The position numbers and the translations under genes were made by a program. Below are positions 40,892 through 50,925 of a stretch of 58,570 nt of DNA, piece by piece. Below the pieces are notes generated by a model. That model had not been told where the DNA came from. It did no database searches and was given only the letters and a program-made list of their open reading frames with translations. Source of the DNA: an uncultured Alphaproteobacteria bacterium (lineage in GTDB: Bacteria; Pseudomonadota; Alphaproteobacteria; Caulobacterales; Hyphomonadaceae); NCBI GenBank assembly GCA_903842595.1, contig CAIMMO010000191.1:1-58570 (forward strand), written 5' to 3'. How positions within the stretch are numbered: position 1 is the first letter of the stretch; each line of letters opens with the position of its first letter.

Positions 40892-42433
40892 ATGAGCATG
40901 TTTGGAATGGGACAAAGAGCGCGGAAGTCTATCCGCCCCCGGCCGCTGGAAGAGGGCATGCTGCCTGTTGGCAACATCGCGCTCGATACGCCCCCGCCCG
41001 AGAGCAACGTGCGTGAGGGAATGTTCGGCGCCGACAAGTTGAAGCGCAATGAGGGGCAGCGTTGGGCGGCGTTCCTGAGCGACGCAGGCGACGCGCTTGT
41101 CGGCGGGCCGATGACCGGCCTCGACGAATTCTATGCGGGCGAGAAGACGGCGCAGGGCGCGGCCGACTGGGCCGCTCAGCTTGGCGGCATGGATCTCTCG
41201 CCAGAGGCGCGGACGTTCGCCGAGATGAACCCGGAAGCGTTCCAAGAGCAGCAGTTCTTGGACTCACGCGCGAAGAGCCAAGCGGACGAGGCGGAGACGA
41301 AGAAGACCCAGCGCGTCAACACCATCATCGACGGCATTGAGGACTGGGATCCGCGTGATCTCATGGCCCTGAAGCAGGATCCCGATGGTTGGCTCAAGGC
41401 CAGCATGGCTGACAAATTCCGCGACGATAACTACGCGCAGGAGCAAGGCGACATTAGCGCCCGCGAAGCGGCAGAGCGCGAGTACAACGCCAACAAGCCG
41501 CAGTTCTTCAACACGGGGCAGGCGGTTGGTTTTGCCACCCCCGGCAGCAGAGACGCCACAGTCGTGTACCGCGACCCCGCGCAGCCGACATCATCGCGCA
41601 AGACTTTCAAAGCCGCGACGCCAGAAGAGATCGCAAGGCGCGGCTATGCGCCTGGCACGACCGGACAGATCGACTCCGACGGCCGCTTCTACCCAGACAA
41701 GCCGGCGCGGACGCAGGCGCGGTTCAGCCCGGGCGAGATCTCCACTATGCGCAAGAAGGCCGACGGCAACATGATCCTCGGCAACGCGGTCAAGACGTAC
41801 ATGGACACCCTGAACCGCGTCGGCCCGAAACTGTTCGAAGACGCGTGGGACAAGAATGGCGTCGATGAGCTGAAGACCGCTCATGGCCTCATCACCTCGG
41901 CCATCAAGGAAGCGCAAGAACTCGGCGCCCTCGACCAAGGCGTCCAGAACTTGGTGGACTCCATCGTCTCCAACCCAATCGGCTTCGGCAATTTCGGCAA
42001 GAGCGCGGAGTCCATCGGGAAGTCGGCGCAGAAGCTATATGACAACATCGACTATACCCTGAGCCGCATCCCTGAAGAGTACCGCGGTGGGGCGACGGGC
42101 AACACGACCATGGCGTGGAAAGCGCCGAAGCCGATCACACCGCCAACGCCTCAAGAGGTCCAGCGCGCGAAGGCGCTTCTGGCCATTCCCGATGTCAGCG
42201 GCATGATCCGCGTTTCACCGGAGGAGCGGCGAAAGGCTAAGGCCATCGTCGATGCATCCATGCCGGGCGGCATGAACGACATGGACGAAGACCTAACGGA
42301 CGACCAGTACGACGCCGCCTTCGACAGCTACGCGGACATAGATCTCGCGGAGGCTCCCGAGGGCGTCGATCAACGCGACTGGGACGACCTGACGGACGAA
42401 GAGAAGCGCGACTATCTTGAGGCCGGCGAATAA
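40892..42433 (+). CDS. Internal virion/ejection protein, 513 aa
   Basis: Largely helical and charged, with an acidic C-terminus (EDLTDDQYDAAFDSYADIDL and onwards). It is read through directly from the 380-aa gene and overlaps the 2830-aa gene by one base. The three probably form one ejected complex. No enzymatic domain is recognised. Confidence 0.7.
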   Translation: MSMFGMGQRARKSIRPRPLEEGMLPVGNIALDTPPPESNVREGMFGADKLKRNEGQRWAAFLSDAGDALVGGPMTGLDEFYAGEKTAQGAADWAAQLGGMDLSPEARTFAEMNPEAFQEQQFLDSRAKSQADEAETKKTQRVNTIIDGIEDWDPRDLMALKQDPDGWLKASMADKFRDDNYAQEQGDISAREAAEREYNANKPQFFNTGQAVGFATPGSRDATVVYRDPAQPTSSRKTFKAATPEEIARRGYAPGTTGQIDSDGRFYPDKPARTQARFSPGEISTMRKKADGNMILGNAVKTYMDTLNRVGPKLFEDAWDKNGVDELKTAHGLITSAIKEAQELGALDQGVQNLVDSIVSNPIGFGNFGKSAESIGKSAQKLYDNIDYTLSRIPEEYRGGATGNTTMAWKAPKPITPPTPQEVQRAKALLAIPDVSGMIRVSPEERRKAKAIVDASMPGGMNDMDEDLTDDQYDAAFDSYADIDLAEAPEGVDQRDWDDLTDEEKRDYLEAGE

Positions 42434-45400
42434 TGACACCAGCACAGGCACGCATTCTCGCCGAGGCCAAGCGTCGGCGCGAGCAGAGGGAGCGCGAGCA
42501 GGGCGCACAGCCAGGCGCTCCGCCGTCGTTCGCGTCCACGCGCGCCATCATCGACAAGCCGGAAGTGCCTATGAGCCAAGCTGCGGCATCGGCACGTCTT
42601 CGGGAGATGGGGATAGACCCACAAGCGGTGCTTGATGACTTCAGAGGCACACCGAGGCGCGATAGTTCCGGCAATCTGATGCCGACTTGGAGGGACCGTC
42701 GCGCTGGTCCCGCTCCGTTTGATCCGCTCGCGCCGAAGGACGCACCCAAGCCGACGCCAAAGCTGAGGCCTCTATGGGAGGAACCGGAATATAGACTCAA
42801 CGTCGAGGAGGCGCTGGATAGCGACCTCGACAAACAACTGCGCAACACCTTCGATAAACGTATCGGCGGGATACCTGACCCGACGCGTGCGTCAATCGAG
42901 GAGCAGCGTCAGCGCGCTCAGACTTTCGACCGGGACAGGCCGACCAACCCATCTGATCGCTACGCTCTCAAGGGCGAGGTTTTTGATCAGGCGCGCTCCG
43001 CTATCAACGGTGTGCTGGATAGCGACATCGCCGACGATCTGATGGCGCCTTTGCAGGCCAACGAGAACGCGCGCACGATTGCCGCCGCTCCGGTGAACGT
43101 CGGGCAGGGCATTGGGCGCGGCGTGGAAGCGTTTTCCAACAACGTCCTAGGAGTTGGCACCGACGCCCTCAACGCAGGGCTCAACCTCGCCGATCCCAAG
43201 CGCGAACAATTCGAGCGCCCGCGGACGGGCCTGTTCGATGAGAACCCTTTGCTGGATCCGGGTGGGGCTCTCAACACTGAGTCTGGCATCATCCCGCAGG
43301 CCGTCGGGCAGTATCTCGGCGGGCGCATGGCGCTTGGCAACATGATGCCGGGCGGTGGAGCCGCAGGCGATGTCGCCAAGTGGGCAATCTCAAGCACTGC
43401 CGTCACGCCGGCCGATGCTGCCAAGCTTGCCGACCTTGCCCCGAAGGGCACGCCGCTTGGCGACTTCGTCAGCCCGCTGCAGTCGGTGCCCGGCGAGAGC
43501 ACCCTCTCTGGCATGATGAAGGGCCTCGGCGAAAGCATGCTGACGGACGCCCTCGCCGCTGGCCTCGTGAGCGGCGGCGACGCCGCCTACCGAGCCGCAA
43601 GGGCCAAGCCCGCGCAGGCTACAAACGCAGGCGTCCCAGCGCCGCGCATCAGAGCGCCCAACCCTGACCTCTCGCCGCTCGCTGCGCAGGACATCCGGTC
43701 GATCATGGCCCGGAATGGCGCGGAGGTGCCGTCTGCCGTTCCTGACCCCCGGATTGGCGCGCCCCCCAGAGGCTCCGACCTCCCGCCGGATCAGCGCCCT
43801 TCAGGCTCAAGGCCAATACCGGGTGCATGGGCTGTTGCGGATGACGGCTCGATGCTGCCAAACGCGGAGGCCCCAGCCGGCGGCTCCATCATCGACGACG
43901 TGGATGACCCGCTCGCGCAGGAGTCCGCACAGGCGGCCACTCAGGCCCCGCCAGCAGCACGCCGTGCGGCTCCGGAGCCTGATGAGGCGCGCGGGCGCAC
44001 ACTTTCCGGTGGAGCTGTCGGCGCGGCCTTGGGCGGCGGCGCCGCTGCCCTCGCCTCTGGCGGCGACCCCAGCGCGACAGTTCTGGGCGCGACCACAGGT
44101 GGAGCCGGGGGCGCAAGCGTCGGCGGGCGCGCCCGCGCCACAGGACCGCGTGGGCCGCAAGACACGCGCGAGATCCTGTCCAACCTTGTCCGCTCGGCGA
44201 AGATCCCGCGCGATCAGGTGGACGCGTTCGTCAATGCCGCAATGTCTGGCTACGACGCCTTCAAGGCTGCGGGCGGGGCGAACGCGGGCCGTTACTCCCT
44301 CGGCCGCTACATCGACAAGAACATCGCAGAGATCGTCAGCGGATCTGGCCTGCGCATCTCCGACACCGCCCAGCGCGACATCCGGCAGGCCGTGCGCGGC
44401 CGTGGACGCGTGGCGCATGGTGACGGCGGGCCTGGCGACCAGTCGCGTGCGGTCATGTCCGAAGAGATCGGCAAGCTGCGCACGAGCCAGAAGGACTGGG
44501 CGCGCGAGCAGATCGAGGCCCCGAACGCTTTCAACAAGACCGACCTGTACGACCAGAAACAGAAACTCAAGAAGACCGCGGCGGAGATTGGCTCAGACGT
44601 CTACGCCACGACGCTGGACTTTGCGAAGAAGGTGTGGAGCGGGGGGCGTGCGAAGTCCCTGCGCGCCGAAGAGGCGACCATTGCTCAAGAGATCGCACGC
44701 CTGACGGCAGCGGGCGGCGGCGTCGCCGATGAGGCCGCGCTGTCCTCTCTCAACCAGAGGCTCCAAACCGTCCGCAAGCAGGCGGATGACCAAGAAGCCG
44801 TAAGCGCTGCCAACCCGCCGGCTGAGGGCGAACTCGAGGCAATGGAGAAGCTGAAGGGCTATCTCCTCCGCCAGCCATTCATGGAAAACATCCCGGCCAG
44901 CCTTAAGATGAGGTTGGCGCTGGATGAGATCCCGCTCGAAACCCGCATTGCGGAAGACCCTGTAGGGACGGCGCACTGGCTGCAGTCGAAGTTCGGCGAG
45001 TCGGCCGAGGCGATGAAGGGCACAGATCGCGACATGGCGAGGGCGCTCGGCGAAGCGCGCGAGCGGCTGCTGGTAGAGATTGAGGCTGCGGCTCCCGCCT
45101 ACGGCAAGGCGCGTGCAGACTATGGCGACGAGTTCCGCACGCTGCGCGCGGGCGAGTTCGGCAAGGGATGGTTCTCTGACACGCTGCGCCCCGAGGACGT
45201 GGCTGAGCGCGCCGCCGACTATTCGGAGATGACGACGCGCCAGAAGACCCTCGCTCGCATGTCGACGCGCGACGAGATCATGACCATCTTCGAGTCCAAC
45301 CCCGAAGAGGCGGCGCTGAAGCTTTCAAGGCTGTCTCAGGAAGGCAACCTCAAGGCGCTTGAGCAGGTGTTCGGAGCGCCAGGCAAACGCGTGGCAGACA

Positions 45401-48400
45401 CAATCCGCGAGATCCGCGACGAGGCGCTCTGGCTGAACGGTGACAAGGATCTCGGCCTTCAGGGCATCGACAGCCTTGCAGGCTCCAACTCGATCCCGAA
45501 CGCGCAGAACATCAAGAACGACGCCGCTGCCATCCGCAACGGCGTCCAGAAAGGCTTCACCACGCTCGGCGACCGCGCCAGCATCTGGGGCGCGGCTCTC
45601 GCCGACGCCGCGCTGATGATCGGCTCGCAGGGCATGTACAACACGCCGATGATGACCATGGGCGTCGGTGGCTCGAAGGCGTCGCGGGTCATCCTCAATC
45701 CGTCGCCGCGCAAGATGGCGAACGCGACCGAGGGCATCTTCGCAAGCCCGCGCGGATCGCTGGTTGACGAGGTGGACGACACCGTCGTCGGCAACGGGCC
45801 GCCTCCCGCGCCTAAGCCGAAACGGGCGAAGAAAGAGCGCGCTCCGCTGCCTGACGACATGCGCGGGCTGCAGGAGGCCTACAAGGCGTCCAAGACCAAG
45901 GCGGAGCGGAAGATCATCGGCAAGAAGATGCGCCGGTTGCAGGACGCGGAGAACGAGGCTGCGGCCGGCGGCAAGGAGCCCCCGGAGCAGGCCGGCTTCG
46001 GAGGGCGGAGCAAAGACCCCGCGCAAGCCGATATCGACCAGCTTCGTTACCTCAATGAGACGGACACGCTGGACACCGCCGCTGGAAAAGTATCGTACCA
46101 GTCAGAGGTGAGCCGTCGCAACGGCGTTCAAGGGCAAGACAAAAAAGTCTGGCTTCTGGACGGCAAGCGCGTTGGCATCAGCACGCTCGTCAGCAAGATC
46201 AAGGAAGCCCACGCAAATCGCGCCACCCAGAACGGCTTCGGAGGCAAGCCCCGCGATCTCCCTATGGATGATGGGAGCAGGATGGAGCGGGCGAGAGAGC
46301 AGGGGTTCAATACTGATCACAAACTGTTTCACGCTACGAACAGCGACTTCGATGCATTCGACACGAAGAAAATTCGGACTGACCTTCAGATTGGTGAAGA
46401 CGCAATCTTCCTGACGAATTCGCCCGCAGTTGCTGACAGCTATCTGCCCGGCGCATATGTGCAGCGAGACGCGCCAAAAATCATTGAGAAGGATGTGCGC
46501 GGCGTAGACATGGGTGACGGCGTTGGTCGTTACTACAGCAAGGGCTCTGCGGTTTATCCGGTTTACGCAAGAAATCTGGACGACTACGAAATTTGGGACA
46601 TGAACGGTGGCGGATACGATCCCGAGTTCATGCAGCGTGTGATCAAAGAGGCCAAAGAGAACGGAGCACCCGGCGTCATCCTTCGTGGCGTTCGTGACCC
46701 CGGCATCATGGATAACATCGGGCCGCAGGGCAATCCGCGCAAACCTGCCGCCGTCGTTGTCGTGTTCGATCCGAAAGACATTCGCTCCGTCAACGCCAAG
46801 TTCGACCCCGCCGAAAGCGGAAGCTCCAAGCTCCTTGCTGGGATGGGAGGCAAATCACGCGGCATCGCAGACAATCTCAAGCAGGATGCAGCCCTAGCAG
46901 CATTCGGCTCAGTCGGAGGCTCGTTCGCGAACCAGGATGATCCGCAGGCTGGTGCTTTGGGTGGCATGGGTCTGGCTCTCGGTGGCAAGTACGGCCCTCG
47001 CCTCGCCAACGCCATGCGTGGCGCTGGGCGTGTCAAGCCGCCTCCGGTGCGTGGGGCGGATCAGGCTGGCATCGGTTCAGGCAAGGCAGAGAGCCGCTCC
47101 ATCATCGACGAGGGGCAGGGCTCGCTCGTTGATGGCGATGAGCCATCGAATCCGACGCTGACGAAGCCGGAACCCGGCAACAAGCACAGCATCGAACCCG
47201 CCTACAGGGCGATTGCAAAACTCAAGAAGGGGGAGGTTATCGACAAACGGGCGCGCCCCCCCATCAGCAAGAAGTTCACGCAGGCCAATTCCGCCAAGCA
47301 GCTATCCAACATCGACCAGCTCATGGCGCGCCACCAGACGCCGGAATCCTCCAACAATGCGTGGTCACGCATGATGGCGGATATGGTCGGGGACGTTGAT
47401 GCTCCTCTGCCGCCGTACCAGTTCATCAAGGACATGAAGAACGGTGGCGAGGGCGCCGTTGAGAAGTTGAAGAAGCTGACGCCGGAGCAGATCGCAGAAG
47501 CTGATCACGGCTTCCACCAGGCCGAGGAGTTCCGTCAGGCTTACATCAGCGGCAAGATGAAGCCGACCCACACGACCAAGCTGTTCTTGTGGTCGTTCCT
47601 GTCTCGCGGCGTGTCTCCCTACGTGCAAGAGTCCATGTTCATGGATGCCTTCCGGGGCGCTGATGAGTGGATCCAGCGCGCAGTCAACGGCACCTTCGAT
47701 GAGGAGGCGCTGAACGGCTACAAGCAGTGGGCCGAGACTGTGTCGCCAAAGGGGACCGGATTGCCGGGCTCTGGAACGCAGCACAACCTCAACGCATTCG
47801 GCGAAAGCTTTCTGACGAAGATGTCTCAGCGCGCTGAAGACGGCGAGACGTATCTCCAGAAGGTCCACGACATGATCGCGGATCAGACCATGACCGGCCC
47901 CGAAATTCGCCGGGCATTCAGCACCTTCCCTGCCGGCATCGGCATCGACAACAAGGTCATCTCCTTCACGCTCCTTGCTTCCGGCCGCAAGGACATCATG
48001 GTGCTCGACCGCATCCAGATGCGTTCGTTTTTCAACGATGGCCGGTTCGGCGCACGAAACATCTACGACGGCGAGAAAACGAAGAAGCTGGTGTTTGACA
48101 AGAAGCGCCAGGCGGAAGTCGAGAAGAGCGTGGTTGTGCCGGGAACCTCGCTTGCCGAGATCACCTATGGGGCTCACGGGATCGTTCTCTATGAAGCGGC
48201 CGAGCGGGCGCTGGCGAAACAAGTCGATGCCATTTATGCCGCTGTTGGTCGCCCCCAAGACGCGAGCATCGGGCGCTATCACTGGGATACGTGGAATGCC
48301 GCATCGGGTCAGGAAGCCTCTCACGGCACGCTGGGCTCGATTCTTAAAGAGGCACAGCAGAGCAATAACCCGCTGGCCGGGGTGCGGGCCAAGGAAGGCG

Positions 48401-50925
48401 AATACGGCGCCTACGCTTACAATACAGAATACGGTTTCTCTGCTGACGGCGAGCGCACTTTCCACTATACCACGCCGCAGGGATCGACTTATGAATTTAG
48501 TGTTCCGGCCTACCGGGAGTTCATTGAGCAGATCAAGAAGGCCAAGAATGGCGTTGTGCCATCGAATTTTAAGGTAACCGACAGTGACAACGCCCCGTGG
48601 ACCTCGCGACCAGAAGTCAACACCGACGCCCTCGAATCACTCGCGGCCCGGTACTCAGATCGCTCAACCGGCGAGCGAGCAGGACGCAGAAGCGGAAGTG
48701 GAGCAACTCTTCAGGGGAATGGCCAAGGTGAAGTGGCCGGTAGACCTGAGCGAGAACTCGGAAGCGCAGAGCAATCAGGAGCCGCCAGAGACGGAGGAGG
48801 ACGGTATTCGAGCGGAGGCCTTGCGCCGCTTGAGGGTGCTCCGAATGTTCGAGGCGCAACCGGACCCGATGCCGGGATCGTCTCTGTTGCGGAATCGTTT
48901 GCAGAGGCAAACGGCATCCCGTTCCGCAGGCAAGCCCGATACGCTGAAGTAGACGTCGATCTCGCAGGGCGCATAGCCCAAGCATATGAAGAGATGCCGC
49001 ATGCGCCGCGGGATCCCGAGGTACGCGAGGCCTATGAGAACCTGAAGAGTCAGACACGCGCGCAATACGATGCGCTGGTGGATGCTGGCTACCGCTTCGA
49101 CTTCTTCGACGCCAAGACCGATCCCTACAAAGGCAATCCATCTGAAGCCGTGCGCGATGTTCGCGCAAACAAGCGCATGTCTGTTTACGGCACGTATGAC
49201 GGATACGGCACCGAGGGCGTGACTGGTGCCGACATTGCAGACAATCCTATGTTGGAAGACACCGGCTTGCGGTGGACTGATCAAAACGGGGTCGAGTATC
49301 CCGTTCTGGCGAACGACCTCTTCCGCGCCGTCCACGATGTCTTTGGCCACAGCCTAGAGGGCGCAGGCTTCCGCGCCCGTGGCGAAGAGAACGCCTGGCA
49401 GGCGCATATGCGCCTCTACACAGGAAGCGCACGCAAGGCCGCCACAACCGAGACGCGCGGGCAGAACAGCTGGCTGAATTACGGCCCCTACGGCGACACA
49501 AACCGCACCGCCAGCTTGGAGGAAACCAATTTCGCGCGCCAAAAGGTCGGACTGCTGCCGGAGTGGACGTGGACGGAAGGCGTCGTCGAGGACGCCGTGC
49601 CAGCCCCGCGTGCTGCCGCTGGCCAAGGCAAGACCATCATCGACGACGGCCCGACGACTCTCGCGGACGGCGAAGGCCCGTGGGGCGCTCGCCCCGAGAA
49701 GCGTGCGCCTGAGCAGGCCGGGTTCTTTGGCGGCGGCAATCGCTCGATCATCGACGACGCTGACGACAGCCTCGTTGGCGGCATGTCGTCAGCTGTGAAG
49801 CGTGCCGCGGTAGGCGGAGCCCTCGGCGGCGCAGCAGGCGCATTTGCAGGCGAGGCGATACCGCAGACGCCCGACACCGAGCAGAGGATGGCCGACAACA
49901 AGGCGCAGCTCGACTCGCTGCGCGACGACATCAAGAAGCTGGAGGCCGACAAGGGCTTCTTCCGCGATGCAGAGATCACGGAGATCCAGAAGCGCCTGAA
50001 GCGCGAGGGCAAGAACCTCGGCAACACCGGCCCGAACAGGGACGGCGTGGATGGCATCAACAAGGGCCTCACCCAGAAGGGTATCGAGGAGTTCAAGGCG
50101 CAGATCGAGAAAGACCTAGAGAAGGCCTACCAGCGCCGCACGGATCTGGAAAAGGTGGCGACCGATCTCGACGAGCGGTCGGCGTTCGAAGACGAAGAGG
50201 CCCCGGAGTGGAAGAAGGTCGGCCGCGAACTGGCCCAGTGGATCGGCCTCGGCGCCGGCATGTCGCTTGGCTATATGGGGCGCTCTGGGGCGGTGAAGAA
50301 AGCCATACCGGCGGCGCAGAGATCCGCAAACGAGGCGAACGCCCTGCTGACTCCTGGCCCCGTCTCGGCTGGCCGCACAAACGCAAGCCGCGCTGCGCTC
50401 AAGAGGCAGTACGCCAACATCAACGAGTTCTGGATCGCGGGCGGCGCTGGCGATCAGGTGCCATTCGAGGTGAAGGCAAACGGCGATTACAAGGCGCGCC
50501 CGAAGAAAGACGTCATGCCTCCGTCGCAGTTGTTCAAGAACCACCGCTTCCGCGCTGGCGACAACGTCGTCATGGCGATGGCGGCCGGTGAGGTGGGTCT
50601 TTCCACGGTGGGCATCCACTTTGTGGAAGGCGAAATGAAGGCCGCGCAGCAAGCTGTCGACGATCAGGCCACGCCTGCAAACGTCAAGCGGCTTGAGACG
50701 GCGAAAGACAACCTCGCGCTGCTTCAGCTCGCCCAGCGTGCCGGCGCGGCCATGCTCGCAACGCGGATCGCCGGCAGCTTCAAGTACAAGTACCCGAGCG
50801 TCCGCGAAACTATTCCGGGCGTGAAGGCGAAGGGGTCGAAGGTTGTGGGCCCGGATGTTCCGGGTGCGGATGTGGCGGGAGCCGATTCCGAGAGAGCACT
50901 CTTGTTAGAGTATCTCCAAAAATGA
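42433..50925 (+). CDS. Giant multidomain internal virion/polyvalent-type protein, 2830 aa
   Basis: The second-to-last virion gene block encodes a single uninterrupted 2830-residue protein. Seen in order: a disordered N-terminus; helical regions (about 570-1080); an ADP-ribosyltransferase-like domain (about 1285-1480, LFHATNSDFDAFD, IFLTNSPAVADSY, VVFDPKDIRS); a helical domain (about 1610-2055) with an enzyme-like LASGRKDIMVLDRIQMR segment; an HDVFGH...E domain (about 2150-2400); and a C-terminal coiled coil. Gly/Ala-rich segments near 525-570, 1490-1530 and 2450-2475 could insert into membrane. A SIIDD-type peptide recurs five times between domains. Such proteins are usually packaged and ejected into the host. 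Confidence 0.85.
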   Translation: MTPAQARILAEAKRRREQREREQGAQPGAPPSFASTRAIIDKPEVPMSQAAASARLREMGIDPQAVLDDFRGTPRRDSSGNLMPTWRDRRAGPAPFDPLAPKDAPKPTPKLRPLWEEPEYRLNVEEALDSDLDKQLRNTFDKRIGGIPDPTRASIEEQRQRAQTFDRDRPTNPSDRYALKGEVFDQARSAINGVLDSDIADDLMAPLQANENARTIAAAPVNVGQGIGRGVEAFSNNVLGVGTDALNAGLNLADPKREQFERPRTGLFDENPLLDPGGALNTESGIIPQAVGQYLGGRMALGNMMPGGGAAGDVAKWAISSTAVTPADAAKLADLAPKGTPLGDFVSPLQSVPGESTLSGMMKGLGESMLTDALAAGLVSGGDAAYRAARAKPAQATNAGVPAPRIRAPNPDLSPLAAQDIRSIMARNGAEVPSAVPDPRIGAPPRGSDLPPDQRPSGSRPIPGAWAVADDGSMLPNAEAPAGGSIIDDVDDPLAQESAQAATQAPPAARRAAPEPDEARGRTLSGGAVGAALGGGAAALASGGDPSATVLGATTGGAGGASVGGRARATGPRGPQDTREILSNLVRSAKIPRDQVDAFVNAAMSGYDAFKAAGGANAGRYSLGRYIDKNIAEIVSGSGLRISDTAQRDIRQAVRGRGRVAHGDGGPGDQSRAVMSEEIGKLRTSQKDWAREQIEAPNAFNKTDLYDQKQKLKKTAAEIGSDVYATTLDFAKKVWSGGRAKSLRAEEATIAQEIARLTAAGGGVADEAALSSLNQRLQTVRKQADDQEAVSAANPPAEGELEAMEKLKGYLLRQPFMENIPASLKMRLALDEIPLETRIAEDPVGTAHWLQSKFGESAEAMKGTDRDMARALGEARERLLVEIEAAAPAYGKARADYGDEFRTLRAGEFGKGWFSDTLRPEDVAERAADYSEMTTRQKTLARMSTRDEIMTIFESNPEEAALKLSRLSQEGNLKALEQVFGAPGKRVADTIREIRDEALWLNGDKDLGLQGIDSLAGSNSIPNAQNIKNDAAAIRNGVQKGFTTLGDRASIWGAALADAALMIGSQGMYNTPMMTMGVGGSKASRVILNPSPRKMANATEGIFASPRGSLVDEVDDTVVGNGPPPAPKPKRAKKERAPLPDDMRGLQEAYKASKTKAERKIIGKKMRRLQDAENEAAAGGKEPPEQAGFGGRSKDPAQADIDQLRYLNETDTLDTAAGKVSYQSEVSRRNGVQGQDKKVWLLDGKRVGISTLVSKIKEAHANRATQNGFGGKPRDLPMDDGSRMERAREQGFNTDHKLFHATNSDFDAFDTKKIRTDLQIGEDAIFLTNSPAVADSYLPGAYVQRDAPKIIEKDVRGVDMGDGVGRYYSKGSAVYPVYARNLDDYEIWDMNGGGYDPEFMQRVIKEAKENGAPGVILRGVRDPGIMDNIGPQGNPRKPAAVVVVFDPKDIRSVNAKFDPAESGSSKLLAGMGGKSRGIADNLKQDAALAAFGSVGGSFANQDDPQAGALGGMGLALGGKYGPRLANAMRGAGRVKPPPVRGADQAGIGSGKAESRSIIDEGQGSLVDGDEPSNPTLTKPEPGNKHSIEPAYRAIAKLKKGEVIDKRARPPISKKFTQANSAKQLSNIDQLMARHQTPESSNNAWSRMMADMVGDVDAPLPPYQFIKDMKNGGEGAVEKLKKLTPEQIAEADHGFHQAEEFRQAYISGKMKPTHTTKLFLWSFLSRGVSPYVQESMFMDAFRGADEWIQRAVNGTFDEEALNGYKQWAETVSPKGTGLPGSGTQHNLNAFGESFLTKMSQRAEDGETYLQKVHDMIADQTMTGPEIRRAFSTFPAGIGIDNKVISFTLLASGRKDIMVLDRIQMRSFFNDGRFGARNIYDGEKTKKLVFDKKRQAEVEKSVVVPGTSLAEITYGAHGIVLYEAAERALAKQVDAIYAAVGRPQDASIGRYHWDTWNAASGQEASHGTLGSILKEAQQSNNPLAGVRAKEGEYGAYAYNTEYGFSADGERTFHYTTPQGSTYEFSVPAYREFIEQIKKAKNGVVPSNFKVTDSDNAPWTSRPEVNTDALESLAARYSDRSTGERAGRRSGSGATLQGNGQGEVAGRPERELGSAEQSGAARDGGGRYSSGGLAPLEGAPNVRGATGPDAGIVSVAESFAEANGIPFRRQARYAEVDVDLAGRIAQAYEEMPHAPRDPEVREAYENLKSQTRAQYDALVDAGYRFDFFDAKTDPYKGNPSEAVRDVRANKRMSVYGTYDGYGTEGVTGADIADNPMLEDTGLRWTDQNGVEYPVLANDLFRAVHDVFGHSLEGAGFRARGEENAWQAHMRLYTGSARKAATTETRGQNSWLNYGPYGDTNRTASLEETNFARQKVGLLPEWTWTEGVVEDAVPAPRAAAGQGKTIIDDGPTTLADGEGPWGARPEKRAPEQAGFFGGGNRSIIDDADDSLVGGMSSAVKRAAVGGALGGAAGAFAGEAIPQTPDTEQRMADNKAQLDSLRDDIKKLEADKGFFRDAEITEIQKRLKREGKNLGNTGPNRDGVDGINKGLTQKGIEEFKAQIEKDLEKAYQRRTDLEKVATDLDERSAFEDEEAPEWKKVGRELAQWIGLGAGMSLGYMGRSGAVKKAIPAAQRSANEANALLTPGPVSAGRTNASRAALKRQYANINEFWIAGGAGDQVPFEVKANGDYKARPKKDVMPPSQLFKNHRFRAGDNVVMAMAAGEVGLSTVGIHFVEGEMKAAQQAVDDQATPANVKRLETAKDNLALLQLAQRAGAAMLATRIAGSFKYKYPSVRETIPGVKAKGSKVVGPDVPGADVAGADSERALLLEYLQK

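Noticed and set aside
47365-48465. 366-aa antisense frame in the giant gene
   Set aside because: No start signal, no neighbours on that strand, and it covers a conserved-looking domain of the sense gene.
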